The position numbers and the translations under genes are program-made. From G963665925 sp963676345 (lineage in GTDB: Bacteria; Bacillota; Clostridia; Peptostreptococcales; Acidaminobacteraceae), in NCBI GenBank assembly GCA_963676345.2, contig CAXXTS010000005.1, positions 62,001-126,000 on the forward strand: a stretch of 64,000 nt of DNA. The letters run 5' to 3'. Position 1 is the stretch's first letter. Each line of letters starts with the position of its first letter. Positions 35,028 through 43,336 of this stretch are shown here, piece by piece. Below the pieces are notes generated by a model, which did not search any database, was not told where the DNA came from, and saw only the letters and a program-made list of their open reading frames with translations.

Positions 35028-35489
35028 TTATAGAATTTCAAGAATTTTAACTTGCATTGGGCCACCTGGTGTTTGAACTTCAACAGTTTCTCCAACTGTT
35101 TTACCAATAAGTGCAGCACCGATAGGCGATTCATTAGAAAGCTTTCCATCAAATGGATCCGCTTCGATTGTCGAAACAATTTTAATATCTGCTTCTTCAT
35201 TATCTTCAACGTAAAGAATCTTGAGTTCCGTATTCATAGACACGCTTGATCCATCTGCATCAGCAACAAGCTCGTAGTTTTCCAGCATTTCACGAAGACG
35301 TAGAATCTCAGTTTCATTATGAGATTGTGCTTCACGTGCAGCATGGTACTCAGCGTTCTCTGAAAGATCACCAAACTCACGTGCTTTTTTGATCTCTTCT
35401 GAAATTTCCTTACGCTTAACGATGAGGTTGTCCATTTCAACTTGGACTTTTTCAAGTGCACTCTGTGTTAAAAGAATTTTCTTTGCCAT
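35028..35489 (-). CDS. greA: Transcription elongation factor GreA
   Basis: 153 residues. The N-terminal coiled coil (LTQSALEKVQVEMDNLIVKRKEISEEIKKAREFGDLSENAEYHAAREAQ) carries the conserved GDLSENAEY acidic tip that enters the RNA polymerase secondary channel to stimulate transcript cleavage. The C-terminal FKBP-like domain has SPIGAALIGKTVGETVEVQTPGG. This matches GreA of Firmicutes in length and order. Confidence 0.96.
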   Translation of the reverse strand: MAKKILLTQSALEKVQVEMDNLIVKRKEISEEIKKAREFGDLSENAEYHAAREAQSHNETEILRLREMLENYELVADADGSSVSMNTELKILYVEDNEEADIKIVSTIEADPFDGKLSNESPIGAALIGKTVGETVEVQTPGGPMQVKILEIL

Positions 35490-35714
35490 TATAGTTCAAC
35501 TCCTCTTTAATGATCTTGCAGGAATTATTTTGCTAAATTGAATCAGGCTTGTTCTTAAAACCTGCTGATAAGTGGATTATCTACATATATAGACAATCAT
35601 ACAAATAGTATATTAACACATTTTTAAGGTTATTGTCTACAAACAGTGATATAATTATAGGGAATATACCAAAAAAAATTTTTCTACATATTAATATGAT
35701 GAGGAGTGGTGAAA

Positions 35715-36479
35715 ATGGCAGATGTAATTGATTACAAAATTTATGGCGATGACATGCAGCTGGTCGAAATTGAACTGGATCCACAAGAAGGTGTTAGAGC
35801 TGAAGCAGGCGCTATGACATATATGGAAGATGGCATAGAAATGGAAACCGGAACTAAAGGCGGTTTCATGAAGGGCCTGAAAAGAATGGTGACTGGCGAG
35901 TCCTTTTTCATCACGACATTTTACAATATTGGTTCTGGAAAATCCCGTGTTGGATTTGGAGCACCTTATCCAGGAAAAATCATTCCGTTAGACCTTGGCC
36001 GCTATGGTGGTCGATTCATTTGTCAAAAAGATTCTTTTCTGTGTGCAGCCAATGGTGTTGATGTAGAAATTGAACTTACAAAAAAATTGGGTGCTGGATT
36101 CTTCGGCGGTGAAGGTTTTATCCTTCAGAGACTTGTTGGAGACGGACTGGCCTTTATACATGCAGGCGGCACCATTGTTGAAAAGGATTTGCAGCCAGGC
36201 GAAAAAATTAAAGTAGATACAGGTTGTATTGTAGGATTCCAAGATACTGTAGATTATGACATTCAATTTGTTGGTGGATTTAAGAATGCCCTCTTTGGGA
36301 AAGAAGGTCTTTTCCTAGCACACTTAACGGGACCAGGGAAAGTATACCTTCAGTCATTACCAATTTCTAGGCTGGCTGAGCGTTTATATGCCAATGCAGC
36401 TATGGGCTCCAACAGAGGGGAAAGCAATGGTCTTGATGTCGGTGGCGCAATACTTGGAAGCATTTTTAAAGACCGTTAG
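35715..36479 (+). CDS. AIM24/TIGR00266-family protein
   Basis: 254 residues from the ATG at 35715 (GAGGAG upstream; frame opens at 35706). Repetitive beta-structure with motifs EAGAMTYMEDGIEMET, GKIIPLDLG, QRLVGDGLAFIHAGG and FLAHLTGPGKVYLQSLP is characteristic of the AIM24 family. In bacteria the role is unknown; the fold resembles a trimeric beta-barrel of the tubby/TIGR00266 kind. It stands alone with a strong terminator after it. Confidence 0.85.
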   Translation: MADVIDYKIYGDDMQLVEIELDPQEGVRAEAGAMTYMEDGIEMETGTKGGFMKGLKRMVTGESFFITTFYNIGSGKSRVGFGAPYPGKIIPLDLGRYGGRFICQKDSFLCAANGVDVEIELTKKLGAGFFGGEGFILQRLVGDGLAFIHAGGTIVEKDLQPGEKIKVDTGCIVGFQDTVDYDIQFVGGFKNALFGKEGLFLAHLTGPGKVYLQSLPISRLAERLYANAAMGSNRGESNGLDVGGAILGSIFKDR

Positions 36480-36514
36480 TTAGAAGCACACATTATTATA
36501 ATCAGGGGACTCTG

Positions 36515-36541
36515 GGGCGTGCCTATTTTGGCATGCCCTTT
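36515..36541 (+). terminator. Terminator of the AIM24-family gene
   Basis: GGGCGTGCC/GGCATGCCC hairpin (one G-U pair), six-nt loop, followed by TTT. Confidence 0.75.
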
Positions 36542-36623
36542 ATGCGCAGGTTTTACTTTACAAGTGTCTGGCGTTAAGATACACTCTTAGAGTATAGATT
36601 GTGGTTGTAATGCGAGGGGTCGT

Positions 36624-37916
36624 ATGAAAACAATTCTTTATGTGGGAGATAGAACCATAAATGGGGTCAAAATTGAGACCTCAGATATGAATAATAAGCT
36701 TAATCGGTATGGTCTAGAGGTGATGCAGTTTAAATCTTCACTTGAGGCGATACCTTATTTGAATGTAGAATATGTAAAAATGGTGATATTCAACATACAC
36801 GATGCTGATAATCTGGATGAAGTACGTGCCAGTATCAGCGAAGTGAATAAAAAAGCTGGGGGTCTTATCCCGATTGTCCTTATGACAGATAATGATAACC
36901 CGTGGTTTAGACAGGCTTATATTGATCTTACATTTGTTCATTATATTCAATTTACGCATGATGCAAATGTGCTTAAAAAGAATTTTGAGACGCTTTTAAC
37001 AGAAATAGAATATCGAGACCAGATGCGCTCACTTAAGTTTGCTGTACTTGATGATGACAAGCTTCAGTTACATGCTCTACATCAGCTCTTTGAAAGAAAT
37101 GGTGTGCGCAATGTGCACTACTTTAACCATCCAGATGAGTTTGAACGGGTTGATGAAGCATTTGATATTTATTTGGTGGATTTGATAATGCCGGGTAAAA
37201 GCGGCGAGGAAGTTATTTTTGAAATTCACAAAGAGTTTCCTGATGCTATGGTGCTGGCAGTCTCATCACTTGAAAAAACAGATGTCATTGCGCGTGTGTT
37301 GAGCCTGGGTGCGAATGATTATATTGTAAAACCTTATAATGAAACGATTTTTATGGCGAAAATTTTGAGCAGTGCTAGACTCAAAGCCCTTGTGAATGCC
37401 AATCGAAAAAAGGCTGAGGCTCTCGAAGAGATTGCTGTAAGAGATCCACTTACCAATTTGTACAATCAACGTCAAATTGATGTTACACTTAACGAGCAAA
37501 TTGATAAGCATCTTGATGAATTGAAGTCTTTCTCGGTTGTGATGATGGACTTAGACAGATTCAAAAAAATCAATGACACCTATGGACATACTGTGGGCGA
37601 TGTTGTTTTAAGAAGTGTTGCTGGCGTTATTGAAAAGTGTGTCGGAGACAAGGGTGTAAGCGGACGCTATGGTGGAGAAGAATTTATTGCTATTTTTCCC
37701 GGCGTAAAAGAAGCGGAGGCATTTTTTATTTCTGAAACCATACGACGTCAAGTTGAGAAGCTGTCATTGCCACATGATATTTGTGTGACTATTAGTATTG
37801 GTGTTGCTGAGTTTAAGACAGACGATGACAATATTATAGAAAAGGCTGATGAAATGCTTTATGAAGCAAAACGACGCGGTCGAAATAGGGTTGTCTGTAC
37901 AAACCACTTATGCTAG
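36624..37916 (+). CDS. Receiver-GGDEF diguanylate cyclase with tandem receiver-like domains
   Basis: 430 residues, soluble. The first 125 residues look like a degenerate receiver (MVIFNIHDAD has Asn where the acceptor Asp is expected). A second, intact receiver follows (AVLDDDK, IYLVDLIMP, VLAVSSL, IVKPY). The GGDEF domain has GGEEF (about 365), consistent with cyclase activity. Phosphorylation of the second receiver should control cyclic di-GMP synthesis. It forms a natural counterpart to the HD-GYP gene upstream, whose receiver is also degenerate. It ends 105 bp before a terminator hairpin. Confidence 0.87.
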   Translation: MKTILYVGDRTINGVKIETSDMNNKLNRYGLEVMQFKSSLEAIPYLNVEYVKMVIFNIHDADNLDEVRASISEVNKKAGGLIPIVLMTDNDNPWFRQAYIDLTFVHYIQFTHDANVLKKNFETLLTEIEYRDQMRSLKFAVLDDDKLQLHALHQLFERNGVRNVHYFNHPDEFERVDEAFDIYLVDLIMPGKSGEEVIFEIHKEFPDAMVLAVSSLEKTDVIARVLSLGANDYIVKPYNETIFMAKILSSARLKALVNANRKKAEALEEIAVRDPLTNLYNQRQIDVTLNEQIDKHLDELKSFSVVMMDLDRFKKINDTYGHTVGDVVLRSVAGVIEKCVGDKGVSGRYGGEEFIAIFPGVKEAEAFFISETIRRQVEKLSLPHDICVTISIGVAEFKTDDDNIIEKADEMLYEAKRRGRNRVVCTNHLC

Positions 37917-38020
37917 TTGTGGAAAAACAGGCCCCCATACTTCAGTGTTTTTCATAATAAATGAAGTGTACCCGCATAAGCTAATGTTTGTTACGCAGGT
38001 CAAATAATGGAAAATTATAT

Positions 38021-38070
38021 AAGGGATAAGCAGATTTTGTGGTTTCACAAGAACTGTTTATCCCTTTTCT
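38021..38070 (+). terminator. Terminator hairpin before the structured-RNA region
   Basis: AAGGGATAAGCAG (38021-38033) pairs with CTGTTTATCCCTT (38054-38066) with one mismatch, then TTTTC. It separates the receiver-GGDEF transcript from what follows. Confidence 0.7.
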
Positions 38071-38087
38071 TGATTTTATCAAAAGTT

Positions 38088-38122
38088 TTTTTGAAAATTG
38101 GGGCCAGTTATTTGTATATAAT
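38088..38122 (+). promoter_or_regulatory. Candidate promoter of the large ncRNA
   Basis: A TTGAAA element (about 38091) and AT-rich TATATAATATAT (about 38115) lie at near-consensus spacing immediately after the terminator and before the structured region, placing a start at about 38125-38130. The exact -10 is uncertain because the stretch is simple AT sequence. Confidence 0.5.
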
Positions 38123-38127
38123 ATATA

Positions 38128-38661
38128 AAAGGACGAAAATGTTACTTGCTTTAAAGAAAACGATTCCCACACCTTGCTACTGTTATGAAGAAGTGTGAAT
38201 GCCACGTTGCGTCGGAAAATTCAGAATACACAAACAGATACAAGGGCGACTGGCTGGTTGTTTGTATAAATCATACAAAGAAAACGTTTTCATTTTAGAA
38301 GGACTACAGCTGATGTTGACGAAGCGGGTGCCAACGTCTACAATGTAATTGAATTCGGCGCGAAAACATCCGAGTAATCGGGGGAGAGTGTTTTGCAAAG
38401 AATTCATGTAAAATCCACACAACCCCTGCGGTGGATTGTACAATTGTTTTTCTCTAGAGTGAGAGAAAATCGAAATTGATTTCAAATGCGCAGACGTTTG
38501 AAATGATACGCATAGTTTATCGCCCCCTGCTGATAAACTATAAAAGTCTGCAAGCCCTTCAACAAAGCAACCTGCTGTATTTGTTGTTATTTATCAATAT
38601 TTGAGGGACCCCCTCAATATTCGAACGGGATCAGCCGGAGCAAACGCTCCGGCATTTTTTT
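38128..38661 (+). ncRNA. Candidate large structured non-coding RNA, about 530 nt
   Basis: No credible ORF, but dense local hairpins on the plus strand: 38163-38200, 38261-38279 (TTTGTAT/ATACAAA), 38412-38437 (AATCCAC/GTGGATT), 38448-38469 (TTTTCTCT/AGAGAAAA), 38479-38504 (ten pairs), 38513-38540 (TAGTTTATC/GATAAACTA), 38560-38586 and 38596-38621, ending in a perfect GC terminator at 38634-38661 with seven T. Two loops share CCCCTGC, and GCAGAC (38490-38495), mostly in a loop, can pair with GTCTGC (38546-38551), suggesting a pseudoknot. A terminator precedes and a promoter-like stretch starts it. Size class fits ROOL, OLE or GOLLD RNAs; ROOL is my best guess from memory of sequence pattern, unverified. 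Confidence 0.6.
38634..38661 (+). terminator. Terminator of the large ncRNA
   Basis: GCCGGAGC-AAAC-GCTCCGGC, a perfect eight-pair GC stem, followed by ATTTTTTT. There is no gene within 700 bp upstream, so the transcript it ends must be non-coding. Confidence 0.88.
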
Positions 38662-38684
38662 GCGGAAAAGACAAAGCAATGCAA

Positions 38685-38746
38685 GAAAAAAGCAATAAAA
38701 TTAGATTTTTATGTTCACATACAAATCTGATTTTATTGCTTTTTTC
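38685..38746. repeat. 30-bp near-perfect inverted repeat
   Basis: Arms 38685-38714 and 38717-38746 match as inverted repeats with two differences (one a G-T wobble) and a two-base centre. Arms are A/T-rich with GCAATAAAAT. Too long and tight for a normal terminator; it could be a double-stranded RNA source, a MITE remnant or a cruciform site. Confidence 0.75.
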
Positions 38747-38758
38747 TTATATGGCGCG

Positions 38759-38920
38759 GCTAGCGACATGGGCAATTGAAAATTGCCCTGTGCATTGCGA
38801 GATAGGAAAATCGCGCTAGCGACATGGGCAATTGAAAATTGCCCTGTGCGTTGCGAGATAGGAAAATCGCGGCTAGCGACATGGGCAACCGGTAAGGTTG
38901 CCCTGTGCATTGCAAAGTCA
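38759..38920. repeat. Tandem hairpin repeat array, three units of about 56 bp
   Basis: Units start at 38759, 38815 and 38872, each with GCTAGCGACATGGGCAA. In units 1 and 2 the hairpin is GGGCAATT-GAA-AATTGCCC; in unit 3 it is GGGCAACC-GGTAA-GGTTGCCC, so both arms changed together. A weaker copy is at 39060-39104 and a partial one at 39010-39042. A dispersed copy lies at 49721-49766. Confidence 0.8.
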
Positions 38921-39282
38921 GCATAAATCTGATGGTGCGGCGAGCATTATGCGAGCATGAATGGAATCTTTTGTGTTTTCAAAAACCTAGACCGCTGACT
39001 TTGTCAACAACCTCAAGCAACCGGAGATTGCTTGGTGCTGTTCTATGAGTACAAACTATTTGGCGCGACTAGCGACAAGAGTAACCGGAGGGTGCACGGT
39101 GCTGTTTTGTCATGTTTGGTCTGCAAGCATATGAAATTAAAATTTGTCACAAACCTGCCATGAAAGTTTAGTATTATATTCCTATAGGGTTATTGAGTGT
39201 GCTCCTAGGGTAATAAACAGTTGGTAGAATAGGGTAAGCTGATAAACATGGGGCATACGGTTTAAGTCAGATGGAGGGTGCC

Positions 39283-39951
39283 ATGACACATATACTCGTT
39301 GTAGATGATGAAAAAGAAATAAGGGATATTCTTGAAGATATACTTAGAAAAGAAAACTATAAAGTGACCAAGGCTTCAAATGGTAGCCAAGCCTTAGAAT
39401 ACATGTATGATACGTCGTTTGACTTGGTTCTTTTAGATGTAATGATGCCTGAAATGGACGGGTGGAGCGTTTTGCGTGAAATTCGGGCCATGGAATATGT
39501 GCCTGTTATCATGCTCACGGCAAGAAATCTTGAAAACGATGAAGTGTTTGGATTTGAGCTAGGGGCAGATGAATATATTACCAAACCCTTTAGAAAAGCC
39601 ATATTGCTTGCACGCATTCGTGCGCTTTTGAAACGCGCTGGGCAGAATGAGTTTGTAACCAGTTATGACTTTGGTAACTTACACATAGACACAAAAGCGG
39701 TACGTGTCCTTGATAACGGACAGCCAGTTAACCTGAGCAGTACAGAATACGAACTCCTAATATATATGGTCAGCAACTCTGGGGTTGCACTTACACGGGA
39801 GCAAATGCTAGACAAGGTATGGGGCATGGACTATTTCGGTGGTACGCGTACGGTGGATACCCATATTAAGAGGCTGCGAAGCAAGCTGGGCGACCATGCC
39901 AAGCGAATCAGCACAGTGCGTGGCATTGGGTACCGGTTTGAGGAGGCATAA
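39283..39951 (+). CDS. OmpR/PhoB-family response regulator
   Basis: 222 residues from the ATG at 39283 with GGAGGG upstream (the frame opens at 39271). The receiver has Asp8/Asp9, acceptor Asp52 (LLDVMMPEMDG), Thr in MLTAR and Lys in ITKPF. The C-terminal winged helix (SSTEYELLIYMVSNSGVALTREQMLDKVWG...GTRTVDTHIKRLRSKLG) is classical. It lies 330 bp after the hairpin repeat array and is followed after one base by its kinase gene. Confidence 0.93.
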   Translation: MTHILVVDDEKEIRDILEDILRKENYKVTKASNGSQALEYMYDTSFDLVLLDVMMPEMDGWSVLREIRAMEYVPVIMLTARNLENDEVFGFELGADEYITKPFRKAILLARIRALLKRAGQNEFVTSYDFGNLHIDTKAVRVLDNGQPVNLSSTEYELLIYMVSNSGVALTREQMLDKVWGMDYFGGTRTVDTHIKRLRSKLGDHAKRISTVRGIGYRFEEA

Positions 39952-39952
39952 A

Positions 39953-41362
39953 ATGTCGATTAGAAGAAAACTCTTTTTGGGTATTATTGCTTTTATACTG
40001 GGCTTTATACTGTTGGCATTTGGTCTGTTTTTGATCTACATGCCAAGCTTTGTGGAGAAGACAAAGCAATCTGAAATGCTAGACGTAGCCCAAAAGATTC
40101 AGCAAACCCAAAACCAGGAGAATCTAGCGTTTCTCATTACAGACATTTCAGGCGCTACTGATATTACTGTTGTTATGGAAGATGAAGCGGTTCAGCCCTC
40201 TTCTGGAAATGGTGGACATGGCAGGGGCTTGGGTCGCAATTTTGCGGACGGATTCGGCGGTATTATTGCTGAGGCGGGGACGATAAGTCCTGATAGCTTT
40301 TTCATTGTCGAACATCATGCCCTTAACACAGAATTTATGATTTATAAGGACGTGCTGGATGACGGAAGTGTGTTTTATATCATGCGGCCTCTAGAGTCTA
40401 TAGATGACGTGGTTAAGGTGGCAAAAGATTTTTTTATGGGCATTGCTGTCTTGGCAATTGCGAGTGGTTTAGTGTTCTCGTATTTCTACTCAAGTAAGTT
40501 TGTGAATCCGATTTTAAAGCTCAACAAGATTGCCCGTCATATGGCAAATATGGATTTTTCACATAGCTATAATGAAAAGAGCAGTGATGAGATTGGTGAA
40601 CTTGGCAGGAGCATCAACCACCTGTCTACAAATCTTGACAAGGCACTGAGGGAGCTTGAAGCAGAGCTCAGGTACAAAGATAAACTCAATCGCTTGCAGA
40701 AGCGCTTTCTTGCAGATGCGTCACATGAGCTGAAAACACCTCTTGCTGTTATTATGGGGAATGTGGAACAGCTTAGTGATAGATCTGAAGAGCATCTGGA
40801 AAACAACAGATACTATAGGACAATTATAGGTGAACTTGAGCATATGGATCGAGTTATACATGACTTGCTCAGGCTTTCAGAACTTGAAGGCGATGATGAC
40901 TCGTTGACACTTAGAAATGAAGATTTAGCATCTGTAATAGATGATGTGCTATACGCATACTCTGGTATGATTAAAGAAAAGGCAATTGATTTACAGTACA
41001 ACCTACCGGACTCAATGCCTGTTCAAATAGATGTTAAGTTCATGGAGACGGTGCTGCGTAATGTCATTGGCAATGCACTCAAACACTGTGAAGCTGGTGC
41101 TCAAGTCGCTCTTGATGCCGTTTATGAAGGCGATTTTTTAAAACTGAGTGTCTTCAATACATCTAGCCCGATTCCTGAAAGTGAACTCGAAACACTATTT
41201 GATCGGTTTAGCAAATATGATACACACAAGAAAATGGGGAGTAAGTCTACAGGATTAGGACTTGCTATTGTAAAACGCATATTGGACCTCCACGGGTTCA
41301 AGTATGGCATGTACAATAAAGGTAAGGGTGTAGTATTTGAAATGACCATACCTGTAAAATAG
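39953..41362 (+). CDS. Membrane sensor histidine kinase, partner of the upstream OmpR regulator
   Basis: 469 residues from the ATG at 39953, preceded by GAGGAGG; the open frame extends upstream into the regulator gene but without a start signal. Membrane helices at about 9-28 and 155-180 flank an extracellular sensor with a Gly/His-rich loop (GNGGHGRGLGRNFADGFGG). HAMP, HisKA (ADASHELKTPLAVI, phospho-His) and HATPase_c (STGLGLAIVKRI) follow. The Gly-rich sensor loop is unusual. Signal unknown; envelope stress or peptides are common inputs for this class. Confidence 0.92.
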   Translation: MSIRRKLFLGIIAFILGFILLAFGLFLIYMPSFVEKTKQSEMLDVAQKIQQTQNQENLAFLITDISGATDITVVMEDEAVQPSSGNGGHGRGLGRNFADGFGGIIAEAGTISPDSFFIVEHHALNTEFMIYKDVLDDGSVFYIMRPLESIDDVVKVAKDFFMGIAVLAIASGLVFSYFYSSKFVNPILKLNKIARHMANMDFSHSYNEKSSDEIGELGRSINHLSTNLDKALRELEAELRYKDKLNRLQKRFLADASHELKTPLAVIMGNVEQLSDRSEEHLENNRYYRTIIGELEHMDRVIHDLLRLSELEGDDDSLTLRNEDLASVIDDVLYAYSGMIKEKAIDLQYNLPDSMPVQIDVKFMETVLRNVIGNALKHCEAGAQVALDAVYEGDFLKLSVFNTSSPIPESELETLFDRFSKYDTHKKMGSKSTGLGLAIVKRILDLHGFKYGMYNKGKGVVFEMTIPVK

Positions 41363-41371
41363 TCAATGATT

Positions 41372-41419
41372 AAAGGCCAGTGGCCTTACGGGGCGTGTAC
41401 CGTAAGTCTACTGGCCTTG
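41372..41419. terminator. Bidirectional terminator
   Basis: Long hairpin: AAGGCCAGT/ACTGGCCTT outer arms and CTTACGG/CCGTAAG inner arms, between the kinase gene and the convergent 41452 gene. Confidence 0.8.
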
Positions 41420-41451
41420 TGCTTTGAAAATATAGGACGGGTTGGACACTT

Positions 41452-42495
41452 TTATTGGTCGTTTACGACCGTTCTAGAAGCAAGAATTTCCTGCTCCATA
41501 TCATGCAGTTCGTGAATTTCTTCATCGGTGAGCTGCGATAGAATTTCTTGTCTGAAAAGATGACTCAGAGATTCTCGAGAGTTATGTTCCTTGTCACGAA
41601 GTGCATCCCAGTGAATCTTCCTGCGTTTCAGATAAAGGTCGTAATCTACAATTCGGGTGCCATCATCTAGAAATTCCAAACCAAGGAGTACCTTCTTGAT
41701 ATGAATTGGATTATAGAAAGTGAAAAAACGCACCTTATAGATACCGACAGATAGGAATATTGTAGCCGCGTCAGTTCCCCAAGATTCACCTAGAATGAGT
41801 CCTAAGTCAAGCTTCTCTAAAATATATGCCAAGCGCTTGTAGTGGAGCTCAAAGCGACCGTATGCATCATATATTTTTATTTTGAGTTCATACCAGTCTT
41901 CGTTGTGAAGTCCAGCGTTTAAATATTTCAGGTTCTGAAGGCGCAGTGATTGAAGTACATCTCTAAAATTGGTTTGAGTATGAAGTGAAACCGGGTGCAT
42001 TTCTTCAAGTGAAACGGGTTTGGCAATATTGCCCTTTGTAAATGAGATAATGGTGCCGTTTGATTGTCCGCTCAGCTGTGAATGCATGGTTGCGCTGGTG
42101 GCGTTAAAATCGTCCTTCACCATCTGAATGACCTTCTCTTCATCCCCAATGAGTTTCATAATCACAAGGCCGGGACCAACGCGCGTTTTTGTAATGATCT
42201 GGTGGACATCTGCATTAATAATATGCATTAAAATTTCAAACATTTCTTCACGCACTTGTAAAATGGCATCTATTTCATCGAATGAGAGCGTTGGTTTTAT
42301 TTGTGAAGTCAGATGTATAATCACATCACGATCTGAAGCTTCGCCAAATACAATGTTGAGTTCTTTTTCGCCCCTGGGGGCTGGATTGTAAACATTAATG
42401 ACATTGACCTGCTTACTTAGAAATTCAATGGCTAAGTCAATCTGAGGTGTTTCAAGCACTATTGTCTTATAACCGCTGCGCACAAGTTTAAGCAT
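41452..42495 (-). CDS. Protein of unknown function, 347 residues
   Basis: No family recognised with confidence. Residues 1-90 alternate strands and helices; residues about 95-135 (ADVHQIITKTRVGPGLVIMKLIGDEEKVIQMVKDDF) have a GxGLV...GD rhythm that recalls BMC-like or ACT-like small alpha-beta domains. The C-terminal half (about 180-300) has several Trp/Tyr-rich strands (GLILGESWGTDAATIFLSVGIYKVRFFTFY), and the end is a charged helix. No signal peptide or membrane helix. It is 26 bp downstream of the phosphoesterase gene on the same strand, so the two probably act together. Start has GGAGG upstream. Confidence 0.6.
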   Translation of the reverse strand: MLKLVRSGYKTIVLETPQIDLAIEFLSKQVNVINVYNPAPRGEKELNIVFGEASDRDVIIHLTSQIKPTLSFDEIDAILQVREEMFEILMHIINADVHQIITKTRVGPGLVIMKLIGDEEKVIQMVKDDFNATSATMHSQLSGQSNGTIISFTKGNIAKPVSLEEMHPVSLHTQTNFRDVLQSLRLQNLKYLNAGLHNEDWYELKIKIYDAYGRFELHYKRLAYILEKLDLGLILGESWGTDAATIFLSVGIYKVRFFTFYNPIHIKKVLLGLEFLDDGTRIVDYDLYLKRRKIHWDALRDKEHNSRESLSHLFRQEILSQLTDEEIHELHDMEQEILASRTVVNDQ

Positions 42496-42521
42496 AGTTA
42501 TCCTCCTTGGTTGTATTTCTT

Positions 42522-43136
42522 CTATATGCCGAGTTTGCCTTTGTTCATTCTGCTGTCATTTGTTCCGTTTGGATAACTGAGTCGTGTTATAGTATGACTC
42601 TTTAACTCAAGAATGTAAATATACTCAATACCATTTAAAAGAAAACTGTCATTGTTTTTTTGTGAAAGCAAACTTAAGTCATGTCCAAATAAGTAATAAT
42701 CTACAGATGCTTCAAAATGCTTGGGTGGATAATGTGAAATATTAAAGCAAACCCCTTCAATGTCAATTCTTGTTTCATCTGTAATAATTTCGGCACTGCT
42801 AAAAAGTGATTTTACAGTATTCAAATCATCATGATTGCCAATTGTCATATAGAGCTTAGCACTGGATGCATTTAAAATTCTGCTTAACTTTTTTAAACGC
42901 CCGGCATACTCTTTTAACCTATTCGGATAAAGCTCAAGCTTCAAATTGTCTACCATATCCCCTGTATGAATGATGTAGTCGGGATTTAGTCGATTAATGA
43001 GTTTTTTGATGCCAGGGTAGAGCAAGGTTGGTGTATCTGACAAATGAAGTAGTAGAGGGCCTTTTAATTGCAGTATTTCGTCAGGAATATAGAGGTTTCC
43101 GAGTATTGTATCAAAAATGCGTTTGAATTGTGTCAT
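42522..43136 (-). CDS. Calcineurin-like metallophosphoesterase
   Basis: 204 residues. The di-metal motifs are in order: HLSD (about residue 31-34), HTGDMVDN, TIGNHDD, SHYP and FGHD. The D/GDxxD/GNHD set makes a phosphoesterase likely; the substrate may be a cyclic nucleotide, a nucleotide or a phosphoprotein. It is shorter than most family members, with a compact C-terminus. It is co-directional and 26 bp from the unknown 347-residue protein. Confidence 0.82.
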   Translation of the reverse strand: MTQFKRIFDTILGNLYIPDEILQLKGPLLLHLSDTPTLLYPGIKKLINRLNPDYIIHTGDMVDNLKLELYPNRLKEYAGRLKKLSRILNASSAKLYMTIGNHDDLNTVKSLFSSAEIITDETRIDIEGVCFNISHYPPKHFEASVDYYLFGHDLSLLSQKNNDSFLLNGIEYIYILELKSHTITRLSYPNGTNDSRMNKGKLGI

Positions 43137-43336
43137 GTGGCGCCCTTTCTAAGACCTGCTATACAAATGTATTAGGTATATTATAATTATACCAATTTTA
43201 TCGGATTCTATAGAACAAACTTTGTGTACCGCAGGATGTTTCAAAAACATTACAGGATAATCCAATATGGCATGTTGACGTTGTATTTTGTTTAACTTAT
43301 ATTTATAGATAGACACTGTATCAAGGGGAGAAATGT

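Noticed and set aside
38007..38198. 63-residue open frame on the plus strand before the ncRNA
   Set aside because: It overlaps the terminator and promoter region and has no ribosome site.
38183..38485. 100-residue open frame on the minus strand in the ncRNA region
   Set aside because: No ribosome site, odd composition, no domain; it is the complement of the hairpin-rich RNA candidate.
38128..38661. tmRNA, RNase P RNA, SRP RNA or 6S RNA
   Set aside because: None of their signature sequences (for example tmRNA CCA end with T-arm, RNase P GAGGAAAGUCC) is present.
38685..38920. CRISPR array
   Set aside because: The repeats are adjacent and longer than CRISPR repeats, with no unique spacers and no cas genes nearby.
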